From Setophaga petechia (taxonomy: Eukaryota > Chordata > Aves > Passeriformes > Parulidae): a DNA stretch of 64,000 bases. The translations under genes and the position numbers were made by a program. Where the stretch lies: the NCBI GenBank assembly GCA_024362935.1, contig JANCRA010000014.1, positions 9,007,258 to 9,071,257 on the forward strand, in the 5' to 3' direction. Of this stretch, positions 1-13,500 are shown piece after piece. How positions within the stretch are numbered: the first letter of the stretch is position 1; each line of letters opens with the position of its first letter. The notes below the pieces were generated by a model that was not told the origin of the DNA, searched no databases, and worked only from the letters and a program-made list of their open reading frames with translations.

Positions 1-3000
1 GAGGTTCAAATCTATTTATTGCTGATGCAGAAATGTCAGGAAGCCCTGAAGGTTACAGCAGTTAATGGCTTTTACCATGGGTTTTGCTCAGCAGCTGAAT
101 TTTTGAGAAAGAGTGGAAAGAAAGGCTCAGCAGCCACGGGGAGGGATGGTGCTGGGCACAAAAGGCAGCCAGGAGCTGCCAGCACAGCCCTGGAGTGCAG
201 CTACCTGTGGCTGAATATATTCTACAGGCACAAGGCAGCAAAGCACCACAGGCAGCAAGCACGCCTGAAGGAGGCCAAATACCAAGTAAAGCTGATTTTC
301 TAAGTTTTCCTTTAAGTCAGGTTTATATTCTAGCTGAGGTTTCACAGCAAAAGGGCAAGGACACAGGAGATGGCCACCTGCACTGCAAAGTGCCTTGAAT
401 AGTGAGGAAAGGGCACCCACTCTGCACAGGACCAGGCAGGAACCTGGGCTACCAGAGATCAGCTGAAGTGTCAGCACACGGGTTGCACTCTGTTTAAACT
501 GAGGAACATTCCCTGCTCCTGGTGGTCACACTGACACCAGGAGACAGTGCATTGCCCACTGCAATGAAGGATCTCACAGCACTTTCTATTTTGGCTGCCT
601 GTTCTCCCAGCAGGACAACAGAAATTACAATTTTGGACAGTAATAGGCCATAAATTGATGCTGTGCAGAAATAGGTGGAATATGGGCACTTCTGTCGTGG
701 AAATTAAAGTTTTTGTGCTGTCACATCATTGACTTGAGTTCTTGAGGGTTTCTGGGCTGAGTCCAAACCTTGTCCAGCTCAGACCTTCTCTGGCTTAAGC
801 CTGGCACTAAGCAAGCCACGTGTGGGCCCTGATTAAAGCCAGGCTGCTGCATAACTCAGCCTGTAGCACACGAGGGTGCAATTGTTTACAAAGTCATAAC
901 CCAGTGCTCCCAATTCAAGGTCTGCTCTGAAGAATTAAGGTAATACAGAAAAAAAAGAAAAAAAATCCACCCCTTGATTCTAGCATGAATTTGCTGACAA
1001 GCAACAGGAAGTGGCTTTAGAAGAAAAAGATCCTTAAAAATTCCCAGCTCTTCCTTTCTGCTGCACACAGCATGCAGCAGATACCCACAAATCATTGAAG
1101 AATGAAAAAGACAGCCCTGAAAGGGCAGGAGCAGTTGGGAAGTGCCCTTTCAAGCCAGTCAAGGATGAAAATCAAATCACAGAATCTTTTCATAGGTTCA
1201 TAGTGATAAAGGGTGGATAGAAGTACTGGACACATCTAATGACAGCCTGTAGAGCATGGCCAGCAGCCACCTTTCACAATTATCTCAAAATTCATCATCT
1301 GGTGGATAGGTTTGTTTATTATTTTGGGAACAGCATGTCCCAATTCAAGCAGATGTCCTCCCTTCCAAATCATGTGCTGTGAGCTTTGCAAGGACTTGGA
1401 AGCGTAACTGAGAGACCTTGGGGATGATACAGGAGTCCAAATAACTGAAAACAAATTCAAACTTTCTCCTTGTAAATAAAGGTCACTGCACAGCCTTACA
1501 AAAAGGTGCTTTTGGATTGTCACATGAAATCTAGACTATCTAAATGCAAATCTTTTCTTATTTACTTAAAAGACAAAGATAAATATGTTCAGACTGGTCA
1601 TCTGGTCATGGAAGACCAATCAGATTTATCCATAGTAACAAAGCCTGATTCATGACTGAATTCTTCTACTTATATGTGGGAGGCTGCTAATACTGGTTTT
1701 GTTATGCAAGAATTATAAATATTCTCACTGAGAACTAATGACTTAATTTAGATGCACCAGCAGGATAGGAATAGCTGAAGGTTTTCCCAGCACATGAGGA
1801 GCAGTGGCCATGCAGAAGGTAATTACCTGGCTCTAGAAATAAGTGGTTTTGAAGAGTGATAACCCATTAAAATAGGAACTGCAAAACACCCAAGAGCTCA
1901 CAGTTAAAGCAAAATTCCACAGTGACTGTGGAAGGAAGGGTTATGTGTGCAACAAGAAGCTTATTAGGTGTTCAGGGTCTTTTTATTCTGATATCATTTA
2001 TATATATCTGGAGTTATCAGTGCCCTAACTTGGCATCTTTTCAAGATCCAAAGTTACAATGCCTTAATTTTTCTTCCTTGATAGCCACGTTATTGAAGTC
2101 CAAGCTGCTTACAGCCATTCAAGTCCTCTGCAAGTGTATCTGCTAAGAGGCCTCAAATTCATGAGGAAATGGGGGAAGAGAAGTATTTCAAGTCTTAGAA
2201 ACAACTTGTGGACAGTTACCAAGCTCAAAATGGGGTCTTTGGATCATCTACTCACCAGTGATAATTTTCTCCACCCATCTCTCCGTGAATTCTCTGTGAT
2301 CCCACACTACCAGAACTGAAGAGGCATTTTCACTCCATTTTACCCCAATTTCTGTACTAATAATTCGAGATAAGCAAGAGGCACTCAGAGTGAAAGGAAG
2401 AAAAGGAAACATTTACACAGTAACCTGTGTCTGGTTGCATGTGTGAATTTGAGCTCTAGGCACATCCACAGACAAACACACATTTCTTCCCACTTTAGGA
2501 TCACTAGAGGGGATCAAAATAACTGCTCCAGGTGGGGTCTGGACAAGGTGGGTGAGACTCTGAGAGCTATTACCACTAAACACCCTGCAAATTCCCCAGA
2601 TCTGTACGGTCCTCAGAGGAACTGTCCCTGCCTACAAACACGGCACTGAGGACAGGCACACAGCATTTCTGAAGGGCTGGAAATTGCTGGTGGCTTCACC
2701 CATGTGTTCCTCTGGAGGCCCCCTGCACCAGGATTCATTCAGCCTTCTCCCTCTGCTGAAGGCTCAGGACACTCCCTGCTCTCCCACCACCATCCCCTCA
2801 TCAAGAAATCCCATCCATGGGAGAAGCCCCACTGCCACCCTTTGTGTATTTAACAAGGCTGATTTCTACTCAGCTGACACTTAGGACATGCCTTCTTGAA
2901 CATTATGAAGAACTTGAGTTCTTGAACGTCTCAAGCTGGAGCTGAGAGATCTGCCTGAGGCTTTTCATTTTCCTGGTTTTGTTTTTCTGCCTTTTTCCAG

Positions 3001-6000
3001 CTTTTGGAGCCTGCGAGGTCCCCATGCCAGGGGTACAGTGGCACCATGGCCACAAAGCCACCAGGCAGAGCAGCAGTGCCAGTTTCTGTGTAGGCAGCAG
3101 AGCTCCTTCTCCTCCCAAGGGCACAGCCCCACTCACAGCTGGCCAGGCTCCTTGGCCAGTTTGTGGTGATGCTGATGTGCAAATGCAAAGCCATTTGTGT
3201 TCCCTTCTTGTCAGGAGCTCTCCATGTGCCCCCGTGGCTTGTAGTGCAATTTGCTGTGAGACTTGTAGCACTTGGGATGTGCAGACCTTTCCTTACACAG
3301 AATAGCAGCATAAATCTCATTTAATGAGCTCTTAAGTGACTAACAGAAATCTGTGAGCAGCTATTCAAAGGACAAGCCCTACTGGGATAGGAATGGGCAC
3401 AATGCCATTGCCCTCATGGCTCTTAACCAAGAAGCCCTTTCCAAACACCAATTCCTGCTTCATTCATGCTTCCCTTTTTTCCTTTATTAGCTCTGCTACG
3501 TCCTCTGCAGGCCCTCAGCTGATCATTCAGACCACTGAAAGCTGAAACCTCCTCTCAGCATTTGTACTCTGGGTTTCTTCACACTTCATTGGATTTCATT
3601 TCTATTAACAGGAGCTGTTCAGGACAGCCTGCACTGAATGGCTTCATTCCCATCCTTCTCTAGGTATAATTTGAAGGGAGAAGCAGAACAGTTTGGGCCT
3701 ATCAGGCTTGGTCTTGGTACAGAAATCACAAGGAAGATGCCAGGTTGACTGAACCACAGTATTAACTCATCACTGGTCACTATTAGGTGAAATACTGCAC
3801 CACTGCCAGCTCCTCCTGCCATTTTCTGGAGGAGTTTTATAACCAAGGTTTTGGCATATTTCCTTTTGCATCTCCCCTCTTCCAGGGCAGAGGTCCAGGG
3901 GAAACCCCCCAAAGCTCCATTGCCTGGGAAGTCAGACTCGTGGGTGGGTCAGACTGGTGCCCATTGCTATGAGCAGGATCTAATAATTACAGCAAACCCC
4001 ACCAAACTAAAGCACAGATTCAAGCTGGCTGCACTTTGCATTTAGTTACACTCCAGGCATGGGGGCTGGGTAGTTGCAGTGAGTTGGAGATTTCCAGATA
4101 AAACGTCGGGTTTTGGGAAGATACTTATCTATAATGGATCGTTAGCAGTTAGACTGTTCTGCCAAAATAAAACTCTTTTAATCTTTCAAAGAGAATCCTG
4201 GGCTATTTAATTGATTAGCAGCTTTCTAATGAGAGGATTAAGTACACAGTAGATAACTGAGATGATTGGCAGCTCTACTGCACCAGCCTAAAACAAGATG
4301 CTTCCTTTTTCCCAGCACATTCCAATTAAATGATTAAGTATTGTTTACTGGGACTGGGAGGATTACAAGACAGTAGGTGGATTTATTAGCAGAGAAAGGA
4401 AAAACACTCCTACACAAAAGAAAAAGATTATTTTGAATGACTAACAGCCATGCCCCTGCAAAGCATGACTAGATCTAACAGAGTTATTCACTCTCAGGTG
4501 AATACACTCCAGCCCTTCTCCCTTTTTCAGACCATTTTCAGTTTATCCAGTTATCTCCAAAGTGCTCAGCATTTCCAGGTGTCTTATGCAGACCATTTTC
4601 TGAGTTTATCATGTAGATAGTTACAAAACTACTTGATATTGCCACTGGGGAAAAGGTTGAGAACTTAGCTCACATTATAGACAGAATCTCACTCCTCTGG
4701 AAGAGGAGACCAAGATGTTTTTTAACAAGCAGGAGCTGCTTCATTAGCAGCCTTTCAGTACATGTAGGCACTGAATCAAATCACCTAAATACAAGTACCT
4801 GAACATGGCAGGGAAAATAACATGGTTTAGCATCTTGCAGCAAGAACATCCAATTTTACATGAATTAACAATTTATGTGAGAAGGTTTGGAAGAAAGGGG
4901 GAGGAGGAAGATGCTCTTAATCTCAAACTATCAGGCTCCATAGTTACCGTGCCTGAACCAGCTACTCTGCTTTAACACAATATGTACCATTCTTACCAAG
5001 CTGGGGGAAAAAAATACAAAATGCTGAGAAGATTTCCAAATTTATGACCCCTTGACTGCACATTAAATGAGACTACTCCTTATCTTACAATCCCTTCCTT
5101 TGCCTTTTAGGTAAGCCTCTAACCATCTGATCTCTGCATGGAAAAAGTTAAATGAGATGTTGTAGTTGGGGCAGATGTCAAGAGCTGAAGTTTTGTTCAG
5201 GTTTTTCCCCGCCCTATTTCTGCAGGGCTCCTGCACAGGTTTCTGAGAGTGGCTTTGGCACAGCTGAGGAAAGCAAGGGTTGCCAGCTCTGGGAGAAGCT
5301 GCCAGCCCTCCCTGCCCTGGGAGCTCTCCCCAGTATCCCCATCACACAGCCCTGGGTAAGGACCCATCTCAGCTGGTTCAGGAGAACAGCAAAGCCCCTG
5401 CCAGGCAGGAACCTCTGCAGCTGTGCACACCACAGAAGCGTGTGAACAGAGTCAAATATTTCAGTAATCTGTGGACTTGTGTTCTTAACAGTCTGTCCAG
5501 GGCTCAGGGCCCCATCCTGGGATTCTGACAAAAATGAAAAGTGTGAGATTTTCATTTTTCCTCAGAGGGCTGTGCACAGCACCTGCTGTGAGACATAAAA
5601 GCAGCAGGCTGATGCTTCCACTGTTCCTTGGAGCTGTAACAGGCAAAGCCATGAATAGGCTGAATTTCAACAAATCAATAAATTAAAGTCCAGAATGTCA
5701 CAGAGAAATTGTGAAAAAGAGATCCCCAGGGATACGAAATACAAAGATATTACCTCTGGCTCTGGAAACCTCTGAGCCCCAGTTTTCAGAGAGGCTGTAC
5801 CAATGGAAATATTCTTGCACATCTCCTGCAGCAGCTGCTGTGAGCTGCAGGAGGCTGGAGAGGGGCAGTGGGGAGCTGTGATCCCAAAAGGCTGCAGAGG
5901 AACACACTGAGCTAATTATAATGAGTGGCAAACTCTGTTATCCAGAGTTCATCAAATATGAATGGCTGGTGACACTGGTCACCATGGCTGGCAAGTGTCA

Positions 6001-7499
6001 AGGAAAAAGCAGCATCTAAATAAATGTGAGGAGAACCCCTGGAGGATGCACAGCCCTTCAGGGGACAGCCCCAGGGTGACAGTCCCTGCTCTGTGGGAGT
6101 GAGAGCAGGGATGCCCAGAGTGACACGTGCCCCAGAGTGCCACCTGGCAGGGGCCAGCCTGGGGACAGAGGTGGCACTTAACTCCAGCTGCTTTGTGCCA
6201 GCCTGTGCCCATGAAAAGGGAGGGGCAGCACTGATCCCATGGAGAGCACCCACTGTGCTCCCTGACACTGCAGGTCCTGTGCACTGCAGGCAACCAGAGT
6301 GGGAGCAGGGATGGAGAAAGCTCCTTCACCAAGAGCACCTGGCCTTCCTGAAGAGACCCAGCTACTCTCTCTGCATTGAGGGTCAGGAGAGGCAGGACAA
6401 TTTACCTTCTCTGCCTGGGCTCAGTGGTGTTGGTTTCCTCACCCCCTGTAAGAGCAGCCCCTGCTCTCACCCTTGGCAGTTCAAACACCTGCCCAGCACC
6501 ATCTCTGAAGTCAGACAGTCTGATGCCAAGAGCATAAACTCATTGTTTTACTCTCCACTCTCCTTGTATCACACAATTACTCAGCTTTTCTAAACAGCAA
6601 ACTTCAATACCTCATTACTCTGTCAGTTGCCATTACCAAGTGCCCACAGTTACATAGAATTTGCTCCTTATTTTGAGCCAGCTGGCAGCACCTCCTTACC
6701 CAGGGGCAGTGAGGATACCCATCTGTGAGCCCCAGCAGAAATCAGGTATCTCATTTTAAAGCTGGAGAAGAACAACCAAACTCTCCCCTGTGCTGCTCTG
6801 CACAGCCCTCCCACAGGTCCCCCTGCAAACACACAGAGTTCTGATGCACATTGAATTTTCCTCTTGTACAACAGGGAAAGAATAGACACTAGCTCTTGGA
6901 ATTTTATCTAAAATAAAACTGCTTTTCAGGCTGTGGAAGGATCCTGGGGCTGGGCTCACTGACTCTTCTTTCTTTGAGCTTGGTATCTTTCCAATTCTCC
7001 CTTTGCAAGTCATTTAATGGAGACTCATCCAGGTTATTCCAAATGTAAGGACTTGGCTGTGCTCAGTGCAGGAGTTCAGCTTTCCACAGGCACAGACTGA
7101 AAGCACACATCAATGTGTGCTGCTCTTTGATGTATGGTCCAGTCCCTCAGGAACCAAACTATTAATATTCACAAGTTAGGTTTGTTTTGCAAAGCTACTT
7201 CAAGCTTACCAAGGGGTGGATCCTCATTTATCACTTACCTGTGATTTATTTTTATGTTTTTGTGAAATTGCTCTTAATCTGGGGGATTCAGCCACGCCAA
7301 CTTGCATACCAGGATCACTTCTGCTCTAAAAACATCTTTTCCAAAAGAACCCCAAAACCTTTTCTGATGTTTGGAGTGTATCAGCATCAGACCCAGCAAA
7401 CTGAGCAACACTTAAACACTTGGATGTTACTATCAGGAAAAACAGTAATACTGATAATAGTCCAATCAAGAAATGTCAAGTATGAATGCACAGACTTAC
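1..7499 (-). other. NECAB2: NECAB2 intron 2 (part), no exon recognised
   Basis: If NECAB2 continues leftward, all of this is intron 2. I found no EF-hand-encoding exon on the minus strand and no convincing gene on the + strand. Short open frames here have ordinary non-coding composition. The segment about 4080-4340 is AT-rich with several TAAT/ATTA and GGATTA homeodomain-type sites. A 60-nt exon-like segment with good splice signals at 2256-2315 (minus) is treated as a finding. Confidence 0.7.
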
Positions 7500-7524
7500 C
7501 ATTTTTGTCAGCTCTTCTGAAAAT
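7500..7524 (-). CDS. NECAB2: NECAB2 exon 2 (25-nt microexon)
   Basis: On the minus strand, acceptor AATTCTAG is followed by exactly 25 nt encoding IFRRADKN plus one G, then the consensus donor GTAAGTCTG. This is the conserved start of the first EF-hand loop (D-K-N-[D]-D-G) of NECAB proteins. It is too short for ORF-based detection. The polypyrimidine tract is a (CT)9 microsatellite. Skipping would shift the frame because 25 is not a multiple of three. Confidence 0.93.
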
Positions 7525-10500
7525 CTAGAATTGAGAGAGAGAGAGAGAGAAATGTGTTAACTGTGCTGTCCAGCATGGGGATGAAGCCCTTTGCTCAGCC
7601 CCACACACAGGGCAGGTTCAAGTGCTCCAACCCCTCGAGACCCAGTTCAGGCCTTTACTGAGCTCACCCTCCCCAAGACTCAGCTCATCTCCCCCAGAAC
7701 AACACAAATTACTGGTGGAATAACTGGAATAACTGGTGGAGATGCTTTCAGCACTTCCAGCACCTCCCTCACTTAAGAAAGCTGAAACCATGAATCCAAA
7801 GCCAGAAAAATACACACTAAAAAAAAAGTCCCAACAGCCATGCAGCCAGTCCAGACAATTTCTCTGGAGTCAATAGAATCTCTTAAACCAAGTTTCACAG
7901 CTCTGCACTTCTGAAAAAAAAATATTTACAACATTTTTTTTAAAGCAAGTCTCCTGCGTGGGAAGGAAATGATTATATTTAGACTTAAAACTACAGCGTG
8001 GAGAACAGCCCACAGAGAGGAATCAAATGGCCATTTCAGAAGAAAAAAATTGCAATAATGTGTAGCATTGTAGAACTTTCCAGGGAGAAAGAGAGCAGAA
8101 ACAACTGCAATTTTTTTCACCAGTCTCATCTGAGGAATTGTCCCCTAACACTGATACCAAAATCAGCTGGTCCCGTGGAGGGCTCTTGCTCTGAGTTTTT
8201 AACCACACACACTGATTACACATTCATTAACTAGCCCCCCTTAATTGATGCATATGTATTACTTCATTTTACACAGTCACATTCCTTAAAAAAAATCCTC
8301 TCATGGATCTTCAACATTTGGTGTCCTTCTTAGGTGGCTGCTCCTCAACCCCCACTTCTGAGTAAGCCAAATACCTTTGTTTTGCATAACTTCTACTCTG
8401 TCACCCCTGCAGAGCTGAGCTGCCATCCTGCTTGTGTTTTGCATGACTTCTGCATCCCTAAATTACATCTTTCATCTGCTTCTCCAGGGCTGTGCTGTTT
8501 TGCTCTACTGACCTTGCCAATAAAATGCAATTAATAGCAAAAGGCCTGTGCAAAGGCTGGAAAATTACAGGTGCCTGCCAAAAATGGCCACTAGCACAGG
8601 TTGGCCATAAATTACCAAAAAATTAACATGGGCAGAAAAGGTAAAATATTCTCATCATCTCTTCAAGCCTGACCCTATTAATTTGAGCAAGAACAGAGAT
8701 TTTAGTTGTACAAAGAAATTTCCCTGAGGAGGGAATAAAAGCACCAGCAAGACAGATCAGAGTCAGCCATAAAATAGAATCTCATATTTTCTGGGTCACA
8801 AAACCATTAAATAAAAAAAAATACCAGAAGAGAAATTGCTGCACAAAACAAGAACCCCAAGAGACAAATTGAATTGCAGAATATGCTATTTCACTGAATA
8901 TGGCTTAATTAAGGAACATTAATCATTCTTTTGTCCAAAGTCCTTGTGAGGCTCTGCAGCCTGGGGCAGAGTCAAAGCAGGACTTTCTGGTGTACTTCAG
9001 CAGACCCAAAACCCCTGTGCCTGAGCCAAACCAAAGTGTTGGGACTCAGAAACTGCCTGCAAGGATTACAGCTTGTGACCACATCAAAACCCCTCTCGTG
9101 CTGACCTCCACTTTCTTAGAGAAATTAAAGGTTTGGGAGGGAAAATCCAACCTCTCTCCACACTTACAGATTTCATTGATGTTAAATTTGGGGTTTGAAA
9201 GGCCAGCCAGTCATGGCTTGTCTATGGGAAGAGGAATAAATCCCAGCAGGACCCCAGCAAGCTGCATGGCTTTGGCACACATCCCTCAGTGTGCTCAGTG
9301 TGCCCTGCCCACTGTTTCAAATATTCCTCTTCTCATGGCGTGGACACCCCAAATCCTCACTCCCCATGAGCACCTCCAGAGAAGGCAGCTCTCTTCCTGG
9401 ATGCTGATTATTTCTGGGCTTTTTGTTTCATCAGCACATCCCTCTGCTGCTCTTCCCACTGCTTTGAAACCAAGGTATTACAGCAGGAGCAATGCCTGTC
9501 CTAAGGTCCCATGGGAGATCACCATCCCACTAAGCACAGCTGGCAGAGGGAGAATGGGAAGGCAAAACCAATAGATAAAATGTAGATTAAAAAAGGAGGA
9601 AGGCTCAACCTGCAGTACTCTGCTCTATGGAGCTGTTTACTTTACAAGGAATACTCAGAGCAACAGGAAAAAAAAATTAAAAATGGAAGAATTGCTTAGA
9701 AATTGAAGTATTTATATCCAGCTTCATTAAGTGAATATTTTAGGGCTTTAGCTCTCCTAGACACTCCCTAAAGTATGACTATCAGTAAATGAACACGTTG
9801 ATGTGTTGATGAAAGATCACATTGGCTGTGTTACTTATCAAAGTTTATTCTACAGGACCAAGCTGCTTGGCTTTTATTGCTAATGAGCAGGATTTATCCT
9901 TTCAACTTAATTGAGCCACCTAAAATTTGCACACATAAAAAAAACTGGGACACCTGGAGGGAAAAAACAATTTAAGACAAAGTCATCTGTCAGCACAGGC
10001 AGGCACTGCATCAAGGTATGAGCACAGGAATGAGTATTGGGAACCTGATAAAGATGTAATATAGTCTGTGATAGCTTGGCATTGCTGCCAAAATGCTGCT
10101 GCTGTGAAGACCCAGGATTTATGCTCTAGCTCAGCAGAGTGCCCTCCCCCACACAGCCCAAAGACACCCTCTGCCCAGGTCTTGGGTTAGTCGTTCCAAT
10201 GTGGGAAGGAGGCGGTGAGCTTTCCATAAGGGAAAGGTGTAAAATGCAAAGGGGATGGAAGGGAAACCACAGCCCTTCACAGCTTCCCTATGGACCAGAG
10301 AGCAGACCCATGATGGTGCCAGGCTCCCAGGGAGCTGGGGGCAATGATAGCTCCTCCCAGCTCCAGAAGAATATCAGTGAGGCTGCTGTGTCATCTCCAA
10401 GGCAGAGCTGCAGAGCCCACCCAGCCCGCAGCTCCATCCCCTCCCGGCAGCAAAGGCACTCAGACTCAGCCAAGGCAGCAGCCCTGGAGGTCAGGCAGAG

Positions 10501-13500
10501 AGGAGCCAATGAAATATGGATGGAGAAGTGCCCTGTCCTGCCAGGCCCCCAGCAGCAATTGGCTCCCTGTGCCTGCACGTGGCCCAGGACCATCCCCTGG
10601 CTCAGCCTGGCCAGGGATGCTCTTTCCGCTCCATCACCCCCTGTTCCCAGCCGTGGGGGCAGTGCGGGATCTCAGATGGGAAATGAGGAATTATCCACTT
10701 CAAGTACCACAGCCACCATCTCCCCCATCAGCTGTGCTTTGAAGCTGTTAAGCAAAGCTCCTGAAGCACAGGCGAAGTCACACGGTGAGCCCACAGGATG
10801 CACACAATATGGGCATTAACTCATTTTGTAGGATTTATACAGGCAGTGCATTCAGTTTGCAGTCTGTGGCACGCTTAACCCATTTACCAGTGATTTAGAT
10901 GAATATAAACACTATTTTCTCTAAAGCAAAGAACTTCTGTCAAGATTTCCAATAGGTTTTCTCTAAATGTATGTTTTTGCTATTCTCTCAAATGGCTACT
11001 GTAGATATTTAACTGCCAGAAGTAAGCAATTCAAAACCCTGGTGGTAAGAATAAACTTGAAAAAAAAATGATGGCTTCAAATTTAGACATTTATATCTGC
11101 CTTCTCAAAGCTCCTGGATGAGAACATGCCACACTGGAGGCCTCTTAATGAAGGGTTTCTCACGAATTTTATTAAATTCACAATAGCACTCCCCTAAGAA
11201 GCCCAAGAATTATTAAAGGTTTGTGGAGTTTATAATTCCTTCATCAGGTTAAGATGTTGATTTAAAATAGATTGCAGCTGAGCTGAAATTCTGTTTTCCA
11301 TCATAATCCAGCTGCAGAATAGAGGACAAACACAATTATGTCTCATGCATGAGGAAAGCCTATGGATGAGAAAGCATCCAGAGATCCACATAGACCTAAA
11401 ACAATTATTGATCCTCATACTATGTTCCTTCATTCCTGTTCTGGCTTTCTGTTCCTCTCCCTACAAGTCTTGACACTTCCTTTGGAGTTGAGACAAGGTT
11501 TTATATCAGGTGTGGCTTTTATTTCTCAAACTTGAGGCACCAGAGAATCTCCTCCTCTGCAGCCTCTCTCTGTTGCTCTTTCTGGTGAAAATGTGAGAAA
11601 ATAATGACCTGAAGCTTTGTCACTATAGACCATGTCCTTAGACATCCTCAGGTTAATGAGTGTTCCCCATTCCAGGAGAAAGGTTTTATTTTGTGTTTCA
11701 GTAAGGAATATGCCATTGGTGTAGAAATACTGTCCCATCTGCACTGGTTCCCCACAAAACAAGGCTGTGCAGAGCTCCAGGTCTCTGGGCATTTTCCCAT
11801 TTCAAAGCAAATCCTTTTTCTTTTTCCCTTCCTCCCCAAGAGAAGAGCAGCTGACACCATGTCCCAACCTCTGCTTTCACTCTTACCTTCTCTTTAGACT
11901 TCACCTGGCTGTCCTAAATTAAAGTTGCATGAGAGAGGTAAGAGCTGCAGCTGATGTTCTGACCCGCTGGTGCTCAGCACTAGAAGTTACTTTTCTGATC
12001 AGCTGCATTTCAAGCACCCACTTGCAAAGGCTGGAGATCAGAGGAGAAGGGATGGACTCTCCTGTGTGATCCTGTACCTGGCAGTGAGCAGTTCCTGAAG
12101 GAAGAGAGCCTGGCCTGCCCTGGCCCTCCTCTCCAGCTGCGCCTGCAGGTACAGCTCAAGGGAAGATATCAAACCATGGATTTCACAAAGGGAGGATAAA
12201 GGAGGAGGAAAAGAGCCCTCACAGTTCACTCATAGTGAGAAGGTAAACAAGGACAACTGAAGGGGAATGAAGGAACCTTAAAAAAAAAAAACAACCAACA
12301 AACCAAATGAAAACAGAAGGAAAAAGGTCAAAACAGAAGAGGAGTGAGAAGGGATTCCTGGGATTCTTGTGGCTGCAAGAGCCTTGCTATTGAGGGCTGC
12401 ACTGGAAATCATGGCATTGACAGAATGGCTGGAAATGGCAGTTCTGAATGTACATTTGGAAATGCACCATTGGCACAACCCAAATTCTCTGTATCTTCTA
12501 TTCAGAGCCTCACCCAATCCCACGGGGCTGAAGAAGCACAAACCAGAGTTGGCCCCATAAGTGAGGTTGCAAGAGGAGCTGTAAGAATGAGAGATGGATT
12601 TGAAATTATCTTTCTGTCAAAGAATAAAAAATCAGATAAGGGTCAAAATTAGTTTTCAGCCAACAACAGGGTAGATAAAACAGAAATCTTCACCTGACTT
12701 GAAATGAATGGAACTGTGTTCTTTGGGAGTGTTTAAAATAAAGCCCAAAAATCAATGCATTGGCAAGAAAGGGGGCAGGGAGGCCAGTGCTGCTTGGGGC
12801 TCACAGTCCTGCCATTCATAACCAAGGCTGATCCTCATTTTAGATGCCAAGCAGGAGATGAGCTGTGAACCAGATGGAGCATCTGCAGCTGCTGTGACTG
12901 ACCTGCCTCAGGTGCTCTGGAGTTCACACCTCTGTTGTCAGCTCAGGCCTTTGGCAGTGACAGGAAGGCAGGAGGAGATGAGCAAGGGCAGCAGATCAGC
13001 CAGCTCTGAAGCACTCCCAGAGAGAACAGCACCTGCCTGGACATGGCCTGTGCCTCCAGGGCCATCCACCTCAGCTCTGTGTGGCACATGCACTCATTCA
13101 CCCTCCGCAAATACAATCTCACTTTGGCTCACAGAGGATGTACACCCACACAATAGATCCTCCTTTTCACAAGCATTGTGACATTGAGGGCTTGTTCCTG
13201 ACTGGAAATGCCACCACCTCCTCTTGTGGGTTGGAGCAGCTCTGTGACAGTGTTTAATACAGGGGTTTGTCCTTGTGGGTGCAGGAAGCACCAGACATCC
13301 TGTGTCCATCCACAGCCTGTGCTGTGAGTGGGAACACCTGCTGCACATTGCACGTGCTGCCAGCCCTCCTGCAGCTGGAGCAGACCCAGAGAAGGCACCT
13401 GAGGGTGGGCACAGGATGGGTACAGACCCCTGGCTCAATCTCAACCCCTTATGATGATTTGACCAATGTTGTAAGAGCTGACCATTCATTCATTCATGCT

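Noticed and set aside
1..14. GGTTCAAATC resembling a tRNA B box at the window start
   Set aside because: No A box, cloverleaf or terminator can be seen; a single short match.
5757..5860. Possible exon on the minus strand ending in CAGAG|GTAATA
   Set aside because: Weak donor, no homology to NECAB2, and two frames open equally.
6668..6889. Minus-strand segment with acceptor CTTCTCCAG and donor CTGG|GTAAGG
   Set aside because: The translation (FKMRYLISAGAHRWV) does not match NECAB2 or another family I know; splice signals alone are insufficient.
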